From JABAAW01 sp965216605 (GTDB lineage: Bacteria; Pseudomonadota; Alphaproteobacteria; JABAAW01): a DNA stretch of 64,000 nt. The position numbers were made by a program, and so were the translations under genes. The notes beneath the pieces were generated by a model. The model was not told where the DNA came from. It was given only the letters and a program-made list of their open reading frames with translations, and ran no database searches. The stretch covers positions 434,001-498,000 of the forward strand of contig CBDCGG010000002.1 in NCBI GenBank assembly GCA_965216605.1. The letters run 5' to 3'. Position 1 is the first letter of the stretch, and each line of letters begins with the position of its first letter. Below, in pieces: positions 26,014 to 34,493 of the stretch.

Positions 26014-27566
26014 TGACGGAAGCCATGGCTGCTCCTCTGACAATTATTGGGTTCTCGTTGGGAGTGGAACTCGTCTTGGGATGCGCTGCGCTGTTGCTGT
26101 TGCTGCTAGGACTGCTGCTGCCTGCTAGAAACGCGGCGCGCCTCGTCTGCGGCTTGAGCGTCGTCGTGTTGCTCGCGCTTGCGGCTCTGCTGCTGTGGAT
26201 TCAGCAGGACTGGCGATTTGGAAGCGAGGCGATGCAATCGAATGCGCAAACGAATATCCAATCGAATATCGAAACGAATATCCAATCGAATATCATGGCG
26301 AGCTTGATCTACCAGCATTTTCGTCTAGATGCTTTCGCGTTGTTCGCGAAGCTTCTTATTTTGCTTACGACTGCGTGCGTGCTTGTGATCGGACGGGTTT
26401 TTGTCCGCAACGACTCTGTCTCGCCGAGTCTCTACCGCTTCGAGTATTCGATCATCGTGCTGCTTGCGACGCTGGGCATGTGTCTTATGGTGTCTGCACA
26501 ATCGTTGCTCGCACTCTACGTCGGCTTGGAGTTGCAAAGCCTCGCGCTCTACATCTGCGCGGCGTTTCAACGCGACAACCTGCGTAGCAGCGAGGCGGGA
26601 TTGAAATACTTCATGCTGGGGGCACTTTCTTCTGCCTTGCTGCTGTTTGGCTGTTCGCTGCTCTACGGCAGCGTGGGAGCGATCGATTTCGCCTCGATCT
26701 TGTCCGCCGCCAGCCTAGAAAGCTCGCTGATGCTGCAAGTCGGCATGGTGCTGACGCTATCTGCGCTCGCCTTCAAGATCTCTGCTGTGCCCTTTCATAT
26801 GTGGACGCCCGATGTATACGAAGGTGCGCCGAGCTCGACGGTCGCCTTCTTGGCAACCGCCTCCAAGATTGCCGCGCTCGGCTTGCTGATGCGCCTGCTG
26901 GTAGAAGCCTTTCTGCCGCTGCGGGAGGCGTGGCAACCCATCCTTGCTATGCTCGCGCTTGCTTCCATGGTGTTGGGCGCGCTGGCGACATTGCCGCAGA
27001 GCAATATCAAACGTTTCATCGCCTACAGCGCGATCGCGCATATTGGCATCCTTCTGATCGGCTTCACGACGGCAACGCCTGAGGGCATGCGCGCCGTGTT
27101 GTTTTATCTGAGCATCTACATGGTGATGAGCCTCGGGCTTTTCGCCGTCCTGCTGGCTTTGCGCAACGCAGGACAGCCGAGCGAACGCTTAAGCGATTTG
27201 AGCGGCTTGTCGCGCAGCGATCCAAAAGCTGCGCTCGCGCTCTCGGTGTTGATGTTCTCGATGGCAGGGCTGCCTCCGTTTGCGGGCTTTTTCGCCAAGT
27301 TCTATGTCTTCCTTGCCGCCCTACGCGGCGACCTCGCGTGGCTCGCGCTGTGCGGCGTTGGGGCAAGCGTCGTCAGCGCCTTCTACTACATACGCATCGT
27401 CAAGGTCATGTACTTCGACGAGCCGCAAGAACAGGTAACTATAAAAGGACGCAGCAACCGATGGATCCTATATGCCTCGGCGTGCGCGGTCACGCTGCTG
27501 ACGCTTTCTCCGTCGTGGCTGTTGCAGCAAAGCGAGCAAGCTGTGCGCGTCCTGTTCGCTTTATAA
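26010..27566 (+). CDS. nuoN: NADH-quinone oxidoreductase subunit N
   Basis: A 518-residue antiporter-like subunit. 'LGLELQSLALYICAAFQRD'-type helix (here 'YVGLELQSLALYICAAF'), 'SALAFKISAVPFHMWTPDVYEGAPSSTVAFLATASKIAAL' and 'SMAGLPPFAGFFAKFYVF' are the conserved channel segments. The ATG overlaps the nuoM stop (ATGATGA). Residues ~76-95 are an Asn/Gln-rich loop encoded by a five-copy 12-base repeat between the second and third helices, which other NuoN proteins do not have to my knowledge. Confidence 0.96.
   Translation: MMTEAMAAPLTIIGFSLGVELVLGCAALLLLLLGLLLPARNAARLVCGLSVVVLLALAALLLWIQQDWRFGSEAMQSNAQTNIQSNIETNIQSNIMASLIYQHFRLDAFALFAKLLILLTTACVLVIGRVFVRNDSVSPSLYRFEYSIIVLLATLGMCLMVSAQSLLALYVGLELQSLALYICAAFQRDNLRSSEAGLKYFMLGALSSALLLFGCSLLYGSVGAIDFASILSAASLESSLMLQVGMVLTLSALAFKISAVPFHMWTPDVYEGAPSSTVAFLATASKIAALGLLMRLLVEAFLPLREAWQPILAMLALASMVLGALATLPQSNIKRFIAYSAIAHIGILLIGFTTATPEGMRAVLFYLSIYMVMSLGLFAVLLALRNAGQPSERLSDLSGLSRSDPKAALALSVLMFSMAGLPPFAGFFAKFYVFLAALRGDLAWLALCGVGASVVSAFYYIRIVKVMYFDEPQEQVTIKGRSNRWILYASACAVTLLTLSPSWLLQQSEQAVRVLFAL
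26235..26294. repeat. 12-base tandem repeat, 5 copies, inside nuoN
   Basis: CAATCGAATGCG, CAAACGAATATC, CAATCGAATATC, GAAACGAATATC and CAATCGAATATC follow each other exactly in phase, encoding SNAQTNIQSNIETNIQSNI. The alternation of CAATCG and CAAACG/GAAACG types suggests a 24-base duplication on top of a 12-base one. Confidence 0.97.
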
Positions 27567-27584
27567 TTTTGTGAGGAGAAAATT

Positions 27585-28316
27585 ATGTTCATCCATCTAG
27601 ATTCCGTAGATTCTACGAACGCCGAAGCGAAGCGGCGAATCTTGCGCGGCGAAGGGGCGCACGCCGACACGATCATTGCCGATGTGCAAACGCAAGGACG
27701 CGGACGACGCGACCATGTTTGGCAGTCTCCGCTGGGCAATTTGTATTTTTCGATCATCATCACGCCTCGTCTGCAAGAATCGGCGTGGGCGCGCTATTCG
27801 CTTTTGAGCGCGGTGATTCTTTCGCGCGTGTTGGGTTCGATCATCGATCCCGACAGGTTTTTGTTCAAATGGCCGAACGATGTGTTGATCGACGAACACA
27901 AGGTTTCGGGGCTGTTGATCGAGGCGTTGCACCACGAGGGGCAACCCTTTTTGATCATCGGGGTTGGTGTGAATATCTTGCATCATCCTTTCGACAGCGA
28001 CTTTCCTGCGACGAGTTTGGCAGCCTGCGGGGTGAGCGACATCCTGCCCGACAGGTTTTTGCAGCGTTTCATGGCGGAGTTCGATGTGAACTGGCAAGCG
28101 TTTCAAAACGAGGGATTTGCTGTTTTCTATCAACGCATCGAACAGCAGCTGTATGGACTGGGCAAGAAGATCTGTCTTGCCTTGTCGGAAGAACAACACA
28201 AAGAGGGCATTTGTCGAGGAATAGACGAGGAGGGGCAACTCTTGTTGGAGGACGAGAACGGAGTCCGACGAGCCTACACGAGCGGCGATGTACTTGCTAT
28301 GCGTCCTCGTTTCTGA
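27585..28316 (+). CDS. birA: Biotin--[acetyl-CoA-carboxylase] ligase BirA
   Basis: A 243-residue biotin protein ligase without the N-terminal DNA-binding domain found in enteric BirA, so it is a pure ligase. 'QTQGRGRRDHVWQSP' is the biotinyl-AMP loop, 'KWPNDVLIDEHKVSGLLIE' holds the catalytic lysine region, and 'IGVGVNI' and a small C-terminal SH3-like domain follow. It lies 18 bases after nuoN. birA downstream of nuoN is a common alphaproteobacterial arrangement. Confidence 0.95.
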   Translation: MFIHLDSVDSTNAEAKRRILRGEGAHADTIIADVQTQGRGRRDHVWQSPLGNLYFSIIITPRLQESAWARYSLLSAVILSRVLGSIIDPDRFLFKWPNDVLIDEHKVSGLLIEALHHEGQPFLIIGVGVNILHHPFDSDFPATSLAACGVSDILPDRFLQRFMAEFDVNWQAFQNEGFAVFYQRIEQQLYGLGKKICLALSEEQHKEGICRGIDEEGQLLLEDENGVRRAYTSGDVLAMRPRF

Positions 28317-28331
28317 CGGGGCGGCAGGTAA

Positions 28332-29132
28332 ATGAGCAAATTGCTTGCCGTCGATGTCGGCAACACGCATGGTGTCGTTGCTGTCTGCGACACGGCACGA
28401 GGGCATATAGAACATCGCTGGCGATTCTCGACGCGTAGCGAGCGCACGGCGGAAGAGTATGCCGCTTGGTTGCAGAGCATGTTCGCGCTTGCGGACCTCT
28501 CGCCGCGTGGGATTGAGCGTATCGTCTTGGCGAGCGTCGTGCCGCAGTTGACAACACCTCTTGTGCGCATGGGACAGCTTTTTTTAGAACGAGATGCCGA
28601 GCTCGTACAGGGTCGTTCTATTCCGCTGGAGACGAGCGTGGAAAAGCCTGACGAGGTCGGGGTCGATCGTCTGATCAATGCCTTTGCCGCTAAAGAAAAG
28701 TACGCTGCGCCTGCTCTTATCGTCGACTTCGGCACGGCGACGACCTTCGATTTGCTGGATGCGCAGGCACGCTACATCGGGGGTGCTATCGCTCCTGGCA
28801 TCGAGCTTTCGCGCGACAGTTTAGTTTCGCGCACGGCGCGTCTTCCTGCGATCGATCTCTGTCCTCACCCTGAGCCTTTCGGCAGGGACACGGTATCGGC
28901 GATGCGAGCGGGATTCTATTGGGGCTGGATCTCGTTGGTCGAGGGCATGTGTTCACGCCTCACCCGCAAGCTCTCGGACACTCCTTCCTCGGTTACGACG
29001 ATTGCAACAGGAGGATTCGCAGCCCTGCTCAAAGACGATTGTCCGCAACTTCACCACATAGATACAGACCTGACCATCGAAGGACTCATGCGCTTGCCTG
29101 TACCGCGCGATGGAGGGGGAGCTCTCACATGA
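28332..29132 (+). CDS. coaX: Type III pantothenate kinase
   Basis: A 266-residue ASKHA-fold kinase that phosphorylates pantothenate, the first step to coenzyme A. The phosphate motif 'DVGNTHGVVAV' is at residues 8-18, 'GVDRLINAFAA' and 'IVDFGTATTFDLL' are the pantothenate and phosphate-binding segments, and 'GGAIAPGIELSRDSLVSRTARLP' and 'TGGFAALL' complete the family pattern. Its stop overlaps the rnj start (ATGA). Confidence 0.95.
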   Translation: MSKLLAVDVGNTHGVVAVCDTARGHIEHRWRFSTRSERTAEEYAAWLQSMFALADLSPRGIERIVLASVVPQLTTPLVRMGQLFLERDAELVQGRSIPLETSVEKPDEVGVDRLINAFAAKEKYAAPALIVDFGTATTFDLLDAQARYIGGAIAPGIELSRDSLVSRTARLPAIDLCPHPEPFGRDTVSAMRAGFYWGWISLVEGMCSRLTRKLSDTPSSVTTIATGGFAALLKDDCPQLHHIDTDLTIEGLMRLPVPRDGGGALT

Positions 29133-30946
29133 CGGAGCTTGTGCCACGCGAAGGAGAGGTATTGCTTGTGCCTTTGGGCGGTTGCAACGAGATCGGACGC
29201 AATCTCACCCTGTACGGACACGACGGAGCGTGGATCGCCATAGACTGCGGCATCGGCTTCCCGCCCGCAGAGCTTCAGGGCGGGATCGAGGCGATTTTGC
29301 CCAACCCTGAGTTCCTCTATCGCAACGCCGCCAACATTCGTGCGCTCATCATAACGCACGCGCACGAGGATCACTTGGGGGCGATCCCCTATCTTTGGGG
29401 CGAGCGGCTGACTTGTCCGATCTTCGCCCCTCCCTTTGCGGCAAGGTTGTTGCAGAAGAAGTGGCAGCGCATGGGAGAGTTCTTTAACGCGCTCGACCCC
29501 GCGCGCGCCAAACTCGATCTCCGCACTTTCCAACCCGACGAGCGATTCTCTGTTGCGCCTTTTCACATCACGGCGGTGCCTGTTGCGCATTCTGTGCCTG
29601 ACGCATGCGCCTTGTGTATCGAGACCTCGTGTGGGGTTGTCTTGCACAGCGGCGACTGGAAGCTGGATGCCAACCCCGTCCTCGGCGCTACGGCGGGCGA
29701 AGATCTGTTCGATGTAGTTGAGAGCATTGCCAAAAAAGAGAAACTGCCCTTTATCGCCATGGCGGGCGATTCGACCAATATGTTCGAAGAGGGTGCATCA
29801 GGCGACGAAGCCTCGACGCAACCCGCCTTTGAAAGTTTGTTTCGCAAACCCTATCGACGGATCGTGGTGACGCTATTTGCCTCGAATGTTGCGCGTACCA
29901 TCTCGATCGCCCGCGCTGCAAAAGCTTGCGGACGACGCCCTACCCTCGCGGGCAGCGCACTCTTGCGCATGAACGAGGTTGCGCGCGCCTGCGGTTATCT
30001 GCAAGAGTTAAGTCAGGAGTTGAGTTTTGAGTCGTTGAACGCAAGGCTACCTCCTGAGCAAACGGTGTTGCTGGCAACGGGGTCGCAAGGCGAGATCGGC
30101 TCTTACATGCATCGCTTGGCGCATGGGAATACCTTTTTGACGCGCGGCGATGTCGCCGTTTTTTCCAGCCGCACGATCCCTGGCAACGAGATCGCGATCG
30201 GCAAAATCAAGAATGCGTTGGCTAAAAGAGGGGTTGAGATCGTCGACCACAACACTTTACCTGAGCTGCATGTATCAGGACACGCGACGGGAGAGGAGGC
30301 GGAACGAGTTTATCGCAGGCTGCGTCCGCAGTGGTTTGTGCCGATCCATGGCGAGCCGCGCCATTTGAAAGAGAACGCGCGCAGAGCCGAGAAGGTCGGG
30401 CTCAAGGCACGCATAGTCCACAACGGGCAGGGTTTGCGCTTTGTACCTAGCGCGAAGGGGGTTCGGTGCGAAACCCTGTCGGATGCGTTGCCTGCCGAAG
30501 AGCAGTATCTCGAACGCAGTAACGACAAGCCTCGATGGTTACCGCAGAGCGACAAGAGCATCAAAGATCGTCGCAGGCTTGCGGAGGAGGGAGCGTGCGC
30601 TTGTATGCTCACCCTTGACAAAAAAAACGCAACGGTATCCGAGGTGCGCTTCGTCGCTTTTGGCGATAGGAGGCTTGAAGATTTGCTCGAACAACGGGGA
30701 CGAGATTTCTTGGCAGAAAGCCTCGATGCCCTCGATGCGCGACAAGATAAATACTCGCGCTCCAACGCACATTCGGAAAAAAATGGCAGGCGCAACGCTG
30801 CTTACTCAAAGCGTAACGGCAGAGATGGCGAAAAGCAGGACGATGCCTTATCGTTCGAACAGCAGCTGGCTCGCGCTTTCGGCAAGCAGATCGCTAGGGC
30901 GACGGGACGACGACCGCTCGTCAAAATGCTTGTCAAAAAACAATAA
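29129..30946 (+). CDS. rnj: Ribonuclease J
   Basis: A 605-residue metallo-beta-lactamase/beta-CASP exo- and endoribonuclease for rRNA maturation and mRNA decay. The zinc motif HAHEDH is at residues 77-82. 'HSGDWKLDANP' and 'AGDSTNMFEEG' are beta-CASP segments, and 'SGHATGEEAERVYRRLRPQWFVPIHGEPRHL' closes the active site. The C-terminal ~60 residues contain a charged Ser/Asn/Lys-rich quasi-repeat before the helical end. The ATG at 29129 overlaps the coaX stop; the longer frame upstream only re-reads coaX. Confidence 0.95.
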   Translation: MTELVPREGEVLLVPLGGCNEIGRNLTLYGHDGAWIAIDCGIGFPPAELQGGIEAILPNPEFLYRNAANIRALIITHAHEDHLGAIPYLWGERLTCPIFAPPFAARLLQKKWQRMGEFFNALDPARAKLDLRTFQPDERFSVAPFHITAVPVAHSVPDACALCIETSCGVVLHSGDWKLDANPVLGATAGEDLFDVVESIAKKEKLPFIAMAGDSTNMFEEGASGDEASTQPAFESLFRKPYRRIVVTLFASNVARTISIARAAKACGRRPTLAGSALLRMNEVARACGYLQELSQELSFESLNARLPPEQTVLLATGSQGEIGSYMHRLAHGNTFLTRGDVAVFSSRTIPGNEIAIGKIKNALAKRGVEIVDHNTLPELHVSGHATGEEAERVYRRLRPQWFVPIHGEPRHLKENARRAEKVGLKARIVHNGQGLRFVPSAKGVRCETLSDALPAEEQYLERSNDKPRWLPQSDKSIKDRRRLAEEGACACMLTLDKKNATVSEVRFVAFGDRRLEDLLEQRGRDFLAESLDALDARQDKYSRSNAHSEKNGRRNAAYSKRNGRDGEKQDDALSFEQQLARAFGKQIARATGRRPLVKMLVKKQ

Positions 30947-30950
30947 GCAC

Positions 30951-32102
30951 CTAAACACTCAATGCCTCCTTCTTCGTCGCTTGGGTGCGGAGGAGGGCGA
31001 CATGCTCTTCCATGGCGCGACTTTCTTGCGCGCACCACTGGGCGGCAGCGCGAGCAAAGGCGGGATCAGAAAAAAAATGCACGCTGGCAAGAAGCACTAA
31101 ATCGAAGCCGCGCGGAAGCTTGTGGCTCACGCCTTGCGTTCCCGCCTCCACGCGCGAGAGTCCTCGCTCTAGGGCAAAGACGATCGACTGGTAGTAGCAA
31201 GTTTCAAAGTGCAGGCAGGGAACATACTCTGCGGCTCCCCAGTGGCGTCCGTAGAGGGCTTGTTCGTCGAAGAAACTCAGAGCGACCGAGCGCACCTTGC
31301 CTTCTTGCTCAGCTACGACCAGCAGCGTGTTGTCCGTCAAATTTTGTCGAATGTCTTTTACGAAGAAGTCGCGTGTGAAGTAGGGATAGCCCCACTTGCG
31401 TGCGTAGGTTGCGCAGTACAGACGATAGAAGGTATCCCACAGGGCATCCGATTTCTCGTCGAGTAAATCGCTCCCGCTCAAGCGACGAAAACGAAAGCCT
31501 TGGCGTACTAAGGAGGCGCGTTCTTTGCGGATAGTTTTACGGCGCGAGCGAGATAGGGTTTGCAAAAAATCGTCAAAGTTGCTGTAGCCTTGGTTGCGCC
31601 AATGGCATTGCAGATTAAGTCGGCGTGCGAAGCCTTCTTCTTCTGCGAGTTGTGCTTCAAGGGTTGGCACGAAGTTGAGATGCAGCGACGACAGGCTTTC
31701 TTGGCGACAGAGAGATTTTGCATACGAGAGGAGGGCGCGTTTGTGCGTTGTTTCGTGAGCGAAGAGTTTCGGCAGGCAGACGGGAGTAAAGGGGACGGCG
31801 ACAACGAGTTTTGGGTAGTAGGGGGTATTTTTAAAATGCTGCCAGCTATCTTCGAACATGGGATCGAAGATATATTCTCCCATGCCGTGGCTTTTCTGCC
31901 ACAGGGGGAGCAGGGCTATGACCTTTCCTTGCTCTTTGAGCACAAGAAATTTCATTTGCCAGCCGCTATGTACGCCTATTGAGCGGGAGTTTTCTAGGGC
32001 TTTGACGAAGGAGTAGTGCCAGAAGGGCGAGGTACCTTTGGGCAGATTGTCCCATTGGTTTTGCGTGAGTTCTGTTATCGAGTGCAAGAGGGTTGCGTCC
32101 AT
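30951..32102 (-). CDS. GNAT-fold N-acyltransferase-like protein, COG3146/DUF482 family
   Basis: A 383-residue protein whose 'SPFWHYSFVKALENSRSIG', 'GWQMKFLVLKEQGKVIALLPLW', 'GEYIFDPMFEDSW', 'FTPVCLP' and 'LHLNFVP' match, in order, the DUF482 family. That family is predicted to be acyltransferases of the FemAB/GNAT fold and is annotated by some as peptidoglycan-related. 'SRSRRKTIRKERASL' and 'FETCYYQSIVFALERGLSRVEAGTQGVSHKLPRGF' are its C-terminal signature. The real substrate is not known. It ends 4 bases from the end of rnj on the opposite strand with no space for a terminator. Confidence 0.82.
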   Translation of the reverse strand: MDATLLHSITELTQNQWDNLPKGTSPFWHYSFVKALENSRSIGVHSGWQMKFLVLKEQGKVIALLPLWQKSHGMGEYIFDPMFEDSWQHFKNTPYYPKLVVAVPFTPVCLPKLFAHETTHKRALLSYAKSLCRQESLSSLHLNFVPTLEAQLAEEEGFARRLNLQCHWRNQGYSNFDDFLQTLSRSRRKTIRKERASLVRQGFRFRRLSGSDLLDEKSDALWDTFYRLYCATYARKWGYPYFTRDFFVKDIRQNLTDNTLLVVAEQEGKVRSVALSFFDEQALYGRHWGAAEYVPCLHFETCYYQSIVFALERGLSRVEAGTQGVSHKLPRGFDLVLLASVHFFSDPAFARAAAQWCAQESRAMEEHVALLRTQATKKEALSV

Positions 32103-32263
32103 GACGGAAACATAACAGGTACTGCTTGCTAACAAGTAACTATGGTACGGCGATTCTGTTTTGTCTCTATCTTCTAGGCAAAATTAAAGACGCTCTACCG
32201 CGTTGCGAGTCAGCTCAGGGATAAATTCCCCTTGCGCGAGGCAAGCAACGCGCGTCCATGATG

Positions 32264-32299
32264 TTGTCAATTGACAAGCGCGCCAAAAAGCCGACAATA
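32264..32299 (+). promoter_or_regulatory. Candidate promoter of coq9 with an overlapping 14-base palindrome
   Basis: A perfect palindrome TTGTCAATTGACAA (32264-32277) contains the consensus -35 hexamer TTGACA (32271-32276). Seventeen bases later comes ACAATA (32294-32299) as a weak -10. Transcription would begin about at the ATG at 32305, giving a leaderless or nearly leaderless message. The palindrome over the -35 could be an operator. Both points are inference. Confidence 0.5.
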
Positions 32300-32304
32300 A
32301 CCCC

Positions 32305-33015
32305 ATGACCTACCTCAAAGACAAAGACTGCGACCCCTTTCGCTCAGAAAAAAATCTGCTCGTCCGCAACATGCTCCAACATATACCCCGCTGGGGCTGG
32401 AGCACCACCGCCCTACAACACGCAGCAAAAGAGCTATCCATCCCCGACGCAGAACTGATCTTTGCCTCAGCACGCCCCTACGACTATATCTGCGCCGCCC
32501 TCGATGTAGGCGAACAACAACTCGCACAAGACCTCCAAACAGCACAACAAGAAGAAGCATGGGCAAGCCTGCCCGTGCGAGAAAAAATCGCACGCGGTGT
32601 ACGACTGCGCCTAGAACCCTGGAGCAACAATCGCCCCGCTTTCCGCCGTGCTGTCCCCATCGTGATGCTTCCCCAACACCTGCTCCATACGACACGATGC
32701 CTCTATAAAACCCTAGATGCCATTTGGCGCGCCGCAGGAGATCGCTCGGTCGATCATAACTTCTACACAAAACGCGCGATTCTCGCGCTCGTCTATGTAC
32801 CAACCCTGTTCTTTTGGCTCAAAGATCGCTCCGAAGGATGCTCCGAAACCTGGAACTTCCTAGCAAAACGCATCGAAAAAGCCTTGCTGCTCGGAAGAAA
32901 AATCGGCAAATTCCCAAGCAAATTTCCCAACGGCTCCCCTTTGAAACGACTGCGCCAGACCGCAGCCCTGCTACGCGCCACCTTCGTCAAAGGAAAGATG
33001 CACGCCAAACCCTGA
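32305..33015 (+). CDS. COQ9 family protein (ubiquinone biosynthesis)
   Basis: A 236-residue helical protein. The COQ9 signature is clear in the second half: 'TRCLYKTLDAIWRAAGDRSVDHNFYTKRAILALVYVPTLFFWLKDRSEGCSETWNFLAKRIE'-type segment (residues ~135-195). The N-terminal half has the TetR-like helix-turn-helix pattern typical of the fold. COQ9 binds lipid and assists the Coq7 hydroxylation step of ubiquinone synthesis; bacterial members are inferred to act similarly. No Shine-Dalgarno is visible upstream, consistent with the leaderless promoter suggested there. Confidence 0.87.
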   Translation: MTYLKDKDCDPFRSEKNLLVRNMLQHIPRWGWSTTALQHAAKELSIPDAELIFASARPYDYICAALDVGEQQLAQDLQTAQQEEAWASLPVREKIARGVRLRLEPWSNNRPAFRRAVPIVMLPQHLLHTTRCLYKTLDAIWRAAGDRSVDHNFYTKRAILALVYVPTLFFWLKDRSEGCSETWNFLAKRIEKALLLGRKIGKFPSKFPNGSPLKRLRQTAALLRATFVKGKMHAKP

Positions 33016-33031
33016 CGCAACGCGCAACCGA

Positions 33032-33053
33032 CAAGTTTGCGGCAAGTTTGCGG
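33032..33053. repeat. 11-base tandem duplication after coq9
   Basis: CAAGTTTGCGG occurs twice in direct succession in the short gap between coq9 and nth. Confidence 0.85.
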
Positions 33054-33078
33054 ATAGAGACCAACCCTTTTTATATTT

Positions 33079-33732
33079 TTGCGCTCCCCTTTTGTGACTC
33101 CCGCCTCTGTCGATCGCCTTTATGCGCGCTTGCAAGCAGCCAATCCCCACCCCCAAGGCGAGTTGCGCTGGCATAATTCCTACACGCTGCTCGTTGCGGT
33201 GATTCTCTCAGCGCAAGCGACCGATCGCAGCGTAAACAAAGCGACCGACTCCCTCTTCAAAAGCATCCGCACGCCCGAAGAGATGCTCGCGCTCGGCGAG
33301 CAAGGACTGACGCAACATATTCGCTCGATCGGATTGTTCAATAGCAAGGCGCGCAACATCATGGCAACCAGCCGCATTTTGCAGGAACGACACGCAAGCA
33401 CCGTGCCGCGCGACAGAGAAAGCCTAGAAGCCTTACCCGGCGTAGGTCGCAAAACGGCAAATGTCGTGCTTAATATCGCCTTCGGTGAGCCCGTGATCGC
33501 CGTCGATACGCACATCTTCCGCATCTCCAACCGTAGCGGTCTAGCACCCGGCAAAACAGTGCGAGCCGTGGAGCTTGCGCTGGACGCGCGCACACCTTCA
33601 AGGTTTCGCCAACACGCACACCATTGGCTCATCTTGCACGGACGCTACACTTGCACGGCGCGTAAGCCGCGCTGCGCCCAATGTTGCATCAAAGACTTGT
33701 GCGATTGGGATCAGAAAAACCTCGACTCCTGA
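33079..33732 (+). CDS. nth: Endonuclease III
   Basis: A 217-residue HhH-GPD DNA glycosylase/AP lyase for oxidised pyrimidines. The hairpin-helix-hairpin 'LPGVGRKTANVVL' contains the catalytic lysine, 'VDTHIFRISNR' the catalytic aspartate, and 'CTARKPRCAQCCIKDLC' the [4Fe-4S] loop (C-x6-C-x2-C-x5-C). The start is uncertain: TTG at 33079 or GTG at 33094, with no clear Shine-Dalgarno for either. Confidence 0.95.
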   Translation: MRSPFVTPASVDRLYARLQAANPHPQGELRWHNSYTLLVAVILSAQATDRSVNKATDSLFKSIRTPEEMLALGEQGLTQHIRSIGLFNSKARNIMATSRILQERHASTVPRDRESLEALPGVGRKTANVVLNIAFGEPVIAVDTHIFRISNRSGLAPGKTVRAVELALDARTPSRFRQHAHHWLILHGRYTCTARKPRCAQCCIKDLCDWDQKNLDS

Positions 33733-33763
33733 TCTTGAAACGCATCAGGACTTCGTCAAGTGT

Positions 33764-33846
33764 AGCGAGGCAAAATTAGCGAGATAAAATTAGGCAATTG
33801 TAACAAAGCAAAACTAGCAGGCTTGTTTTTTGCAGGCTTGTTTTTT
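33764..33846. repeat. Two short tandem duplications in the nth-rpsU gap
   Basis: AGCGAGGCAAAATT / AGCGAGATAAAATT (14 bases, 33764-33791) and GCAGGCTTGTTTTTT / GCAGGCTTGTTTTTT (15 bases, 33817-33846) occupy most of the spacer between the convergent nth and rpsU genes. The second ends in an 8-T run that could support termination of nth transcripts, but I see no stem before it. Confidence 0.85.
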
Positions 33847-33849
33847 TTG

Positions 33850-34053
33850 TCAATATCCTGCTTTCTCGCGCTTTTTGCGCTGAAACTTACGCGCGCGCCT
33901 GAGCGATTCGGCTTTTTCGCGCGCTCGTTTTTCGGATGGTTTTTCAAAAAACCGCTTCATTTTCACTTCACGCAGAACGCCCTCGCGCTGAAGTTTTTTC
34001 TTCAGCACGCGATGCGCTTGCTCTACATTGTTGTCACGAACGATAACTTGCAC
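33850..34053 (-). CDS. rpsU: Small ribosomal subunit protein bS21
   Basis: A 67-residue basic protein: 'VQVIVRDNNVEQAHRVLKKKLQREG' then 'VKMKRFFEKPSEKRARE' and a Lys/Arg tail are the S21 pattern. The GTG start at 34053 is chosen because AAGGAGAGG, a near-perfect Shine-Dalgarno, lies five bases upstream; the longer open frame is not coding. An ATTATA on the plus strand at 34123-34128 reads TATAAT on the minus strand and may be its -10 box. The gene is divergent from infA. Confidence 0.96.
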   Translation of the reverse strand: MQVIVRDNNVEQAHRVLKKKLQREGVLREVKMKRFFEKPSEKRAREKAESLRRARKFQRKKREKAGY

Positions 34054-34242
34054 AGAAACCTCTCCTTGTTTTAAGGACAAAACTGGAAGGCGAGAATCGC
34101 CCCTCGCCCATTTTCCTCGCCCATTATAACACAAAACTTGTCGAGCTCGTTCTTTTTTCTTGAAAAAGCTAGCGTAGAATGCCATGCTACACAGGCTTGC
34201 CGAGCGAGCATAGTATCTGTTTGTCTTTTTTGGAGCCTCCTT

Positions 34243-34464
34243 TTGGCGAAAGAAGAACCCTTGCAAATCGAAGGAGTGGTGGCGGAAATCCTACCGAACG
34301 CCATGTTTCGTGTGAAGCTGGACGGCAACGATCGACAGATTCTCGCGCACACTTCGGGCAAGATGCGCAAGAGCCGCATTCGCGTGTTGCTCGGCGACCG
34401 CGTGACCATCGAAATGACACCCTACGACTTGACCAAGGGCAGACTGGTCTATCGACAGAAATAA
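34243..34464 (+). CDS. infA: Translation initiation factor IF-1
   Basis: A 73-residue OB-fold protein: 'EGVVAEILPNAMFRVKLDG', 'ILAHTSGKMRKSRIRVLLGDRVTIEMTPYDLTKGRLVYR' is the standard IF-1 core. The start is a TTG with GGAG seven bases upstream; a further upstream frame would add a hydrophobic non-IF-1 leader and is rejected. It binds the ribosomal A site during initiation. It is followed 29 bases later by waaA. Confidence 0.96.
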   Translation: MAKEEPLQIEGVVAEILPNAMFRVKLDGNDRQILAHTSGKMRKSRIRVLLGDRVTIEMTPYDLTKGRLVYRQK

Positions 34465-34493
34465 CCTCCGTCTGCCAGACGGAAAAAAGAGCG

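Noticed and set aside
34138..34242. Longer IF-1 with a hydrophobic leader
   Set aside because: IF-1 is about 72 residues in all bacteria; the TTG at 34243 has a good Shine-Dalgarno.
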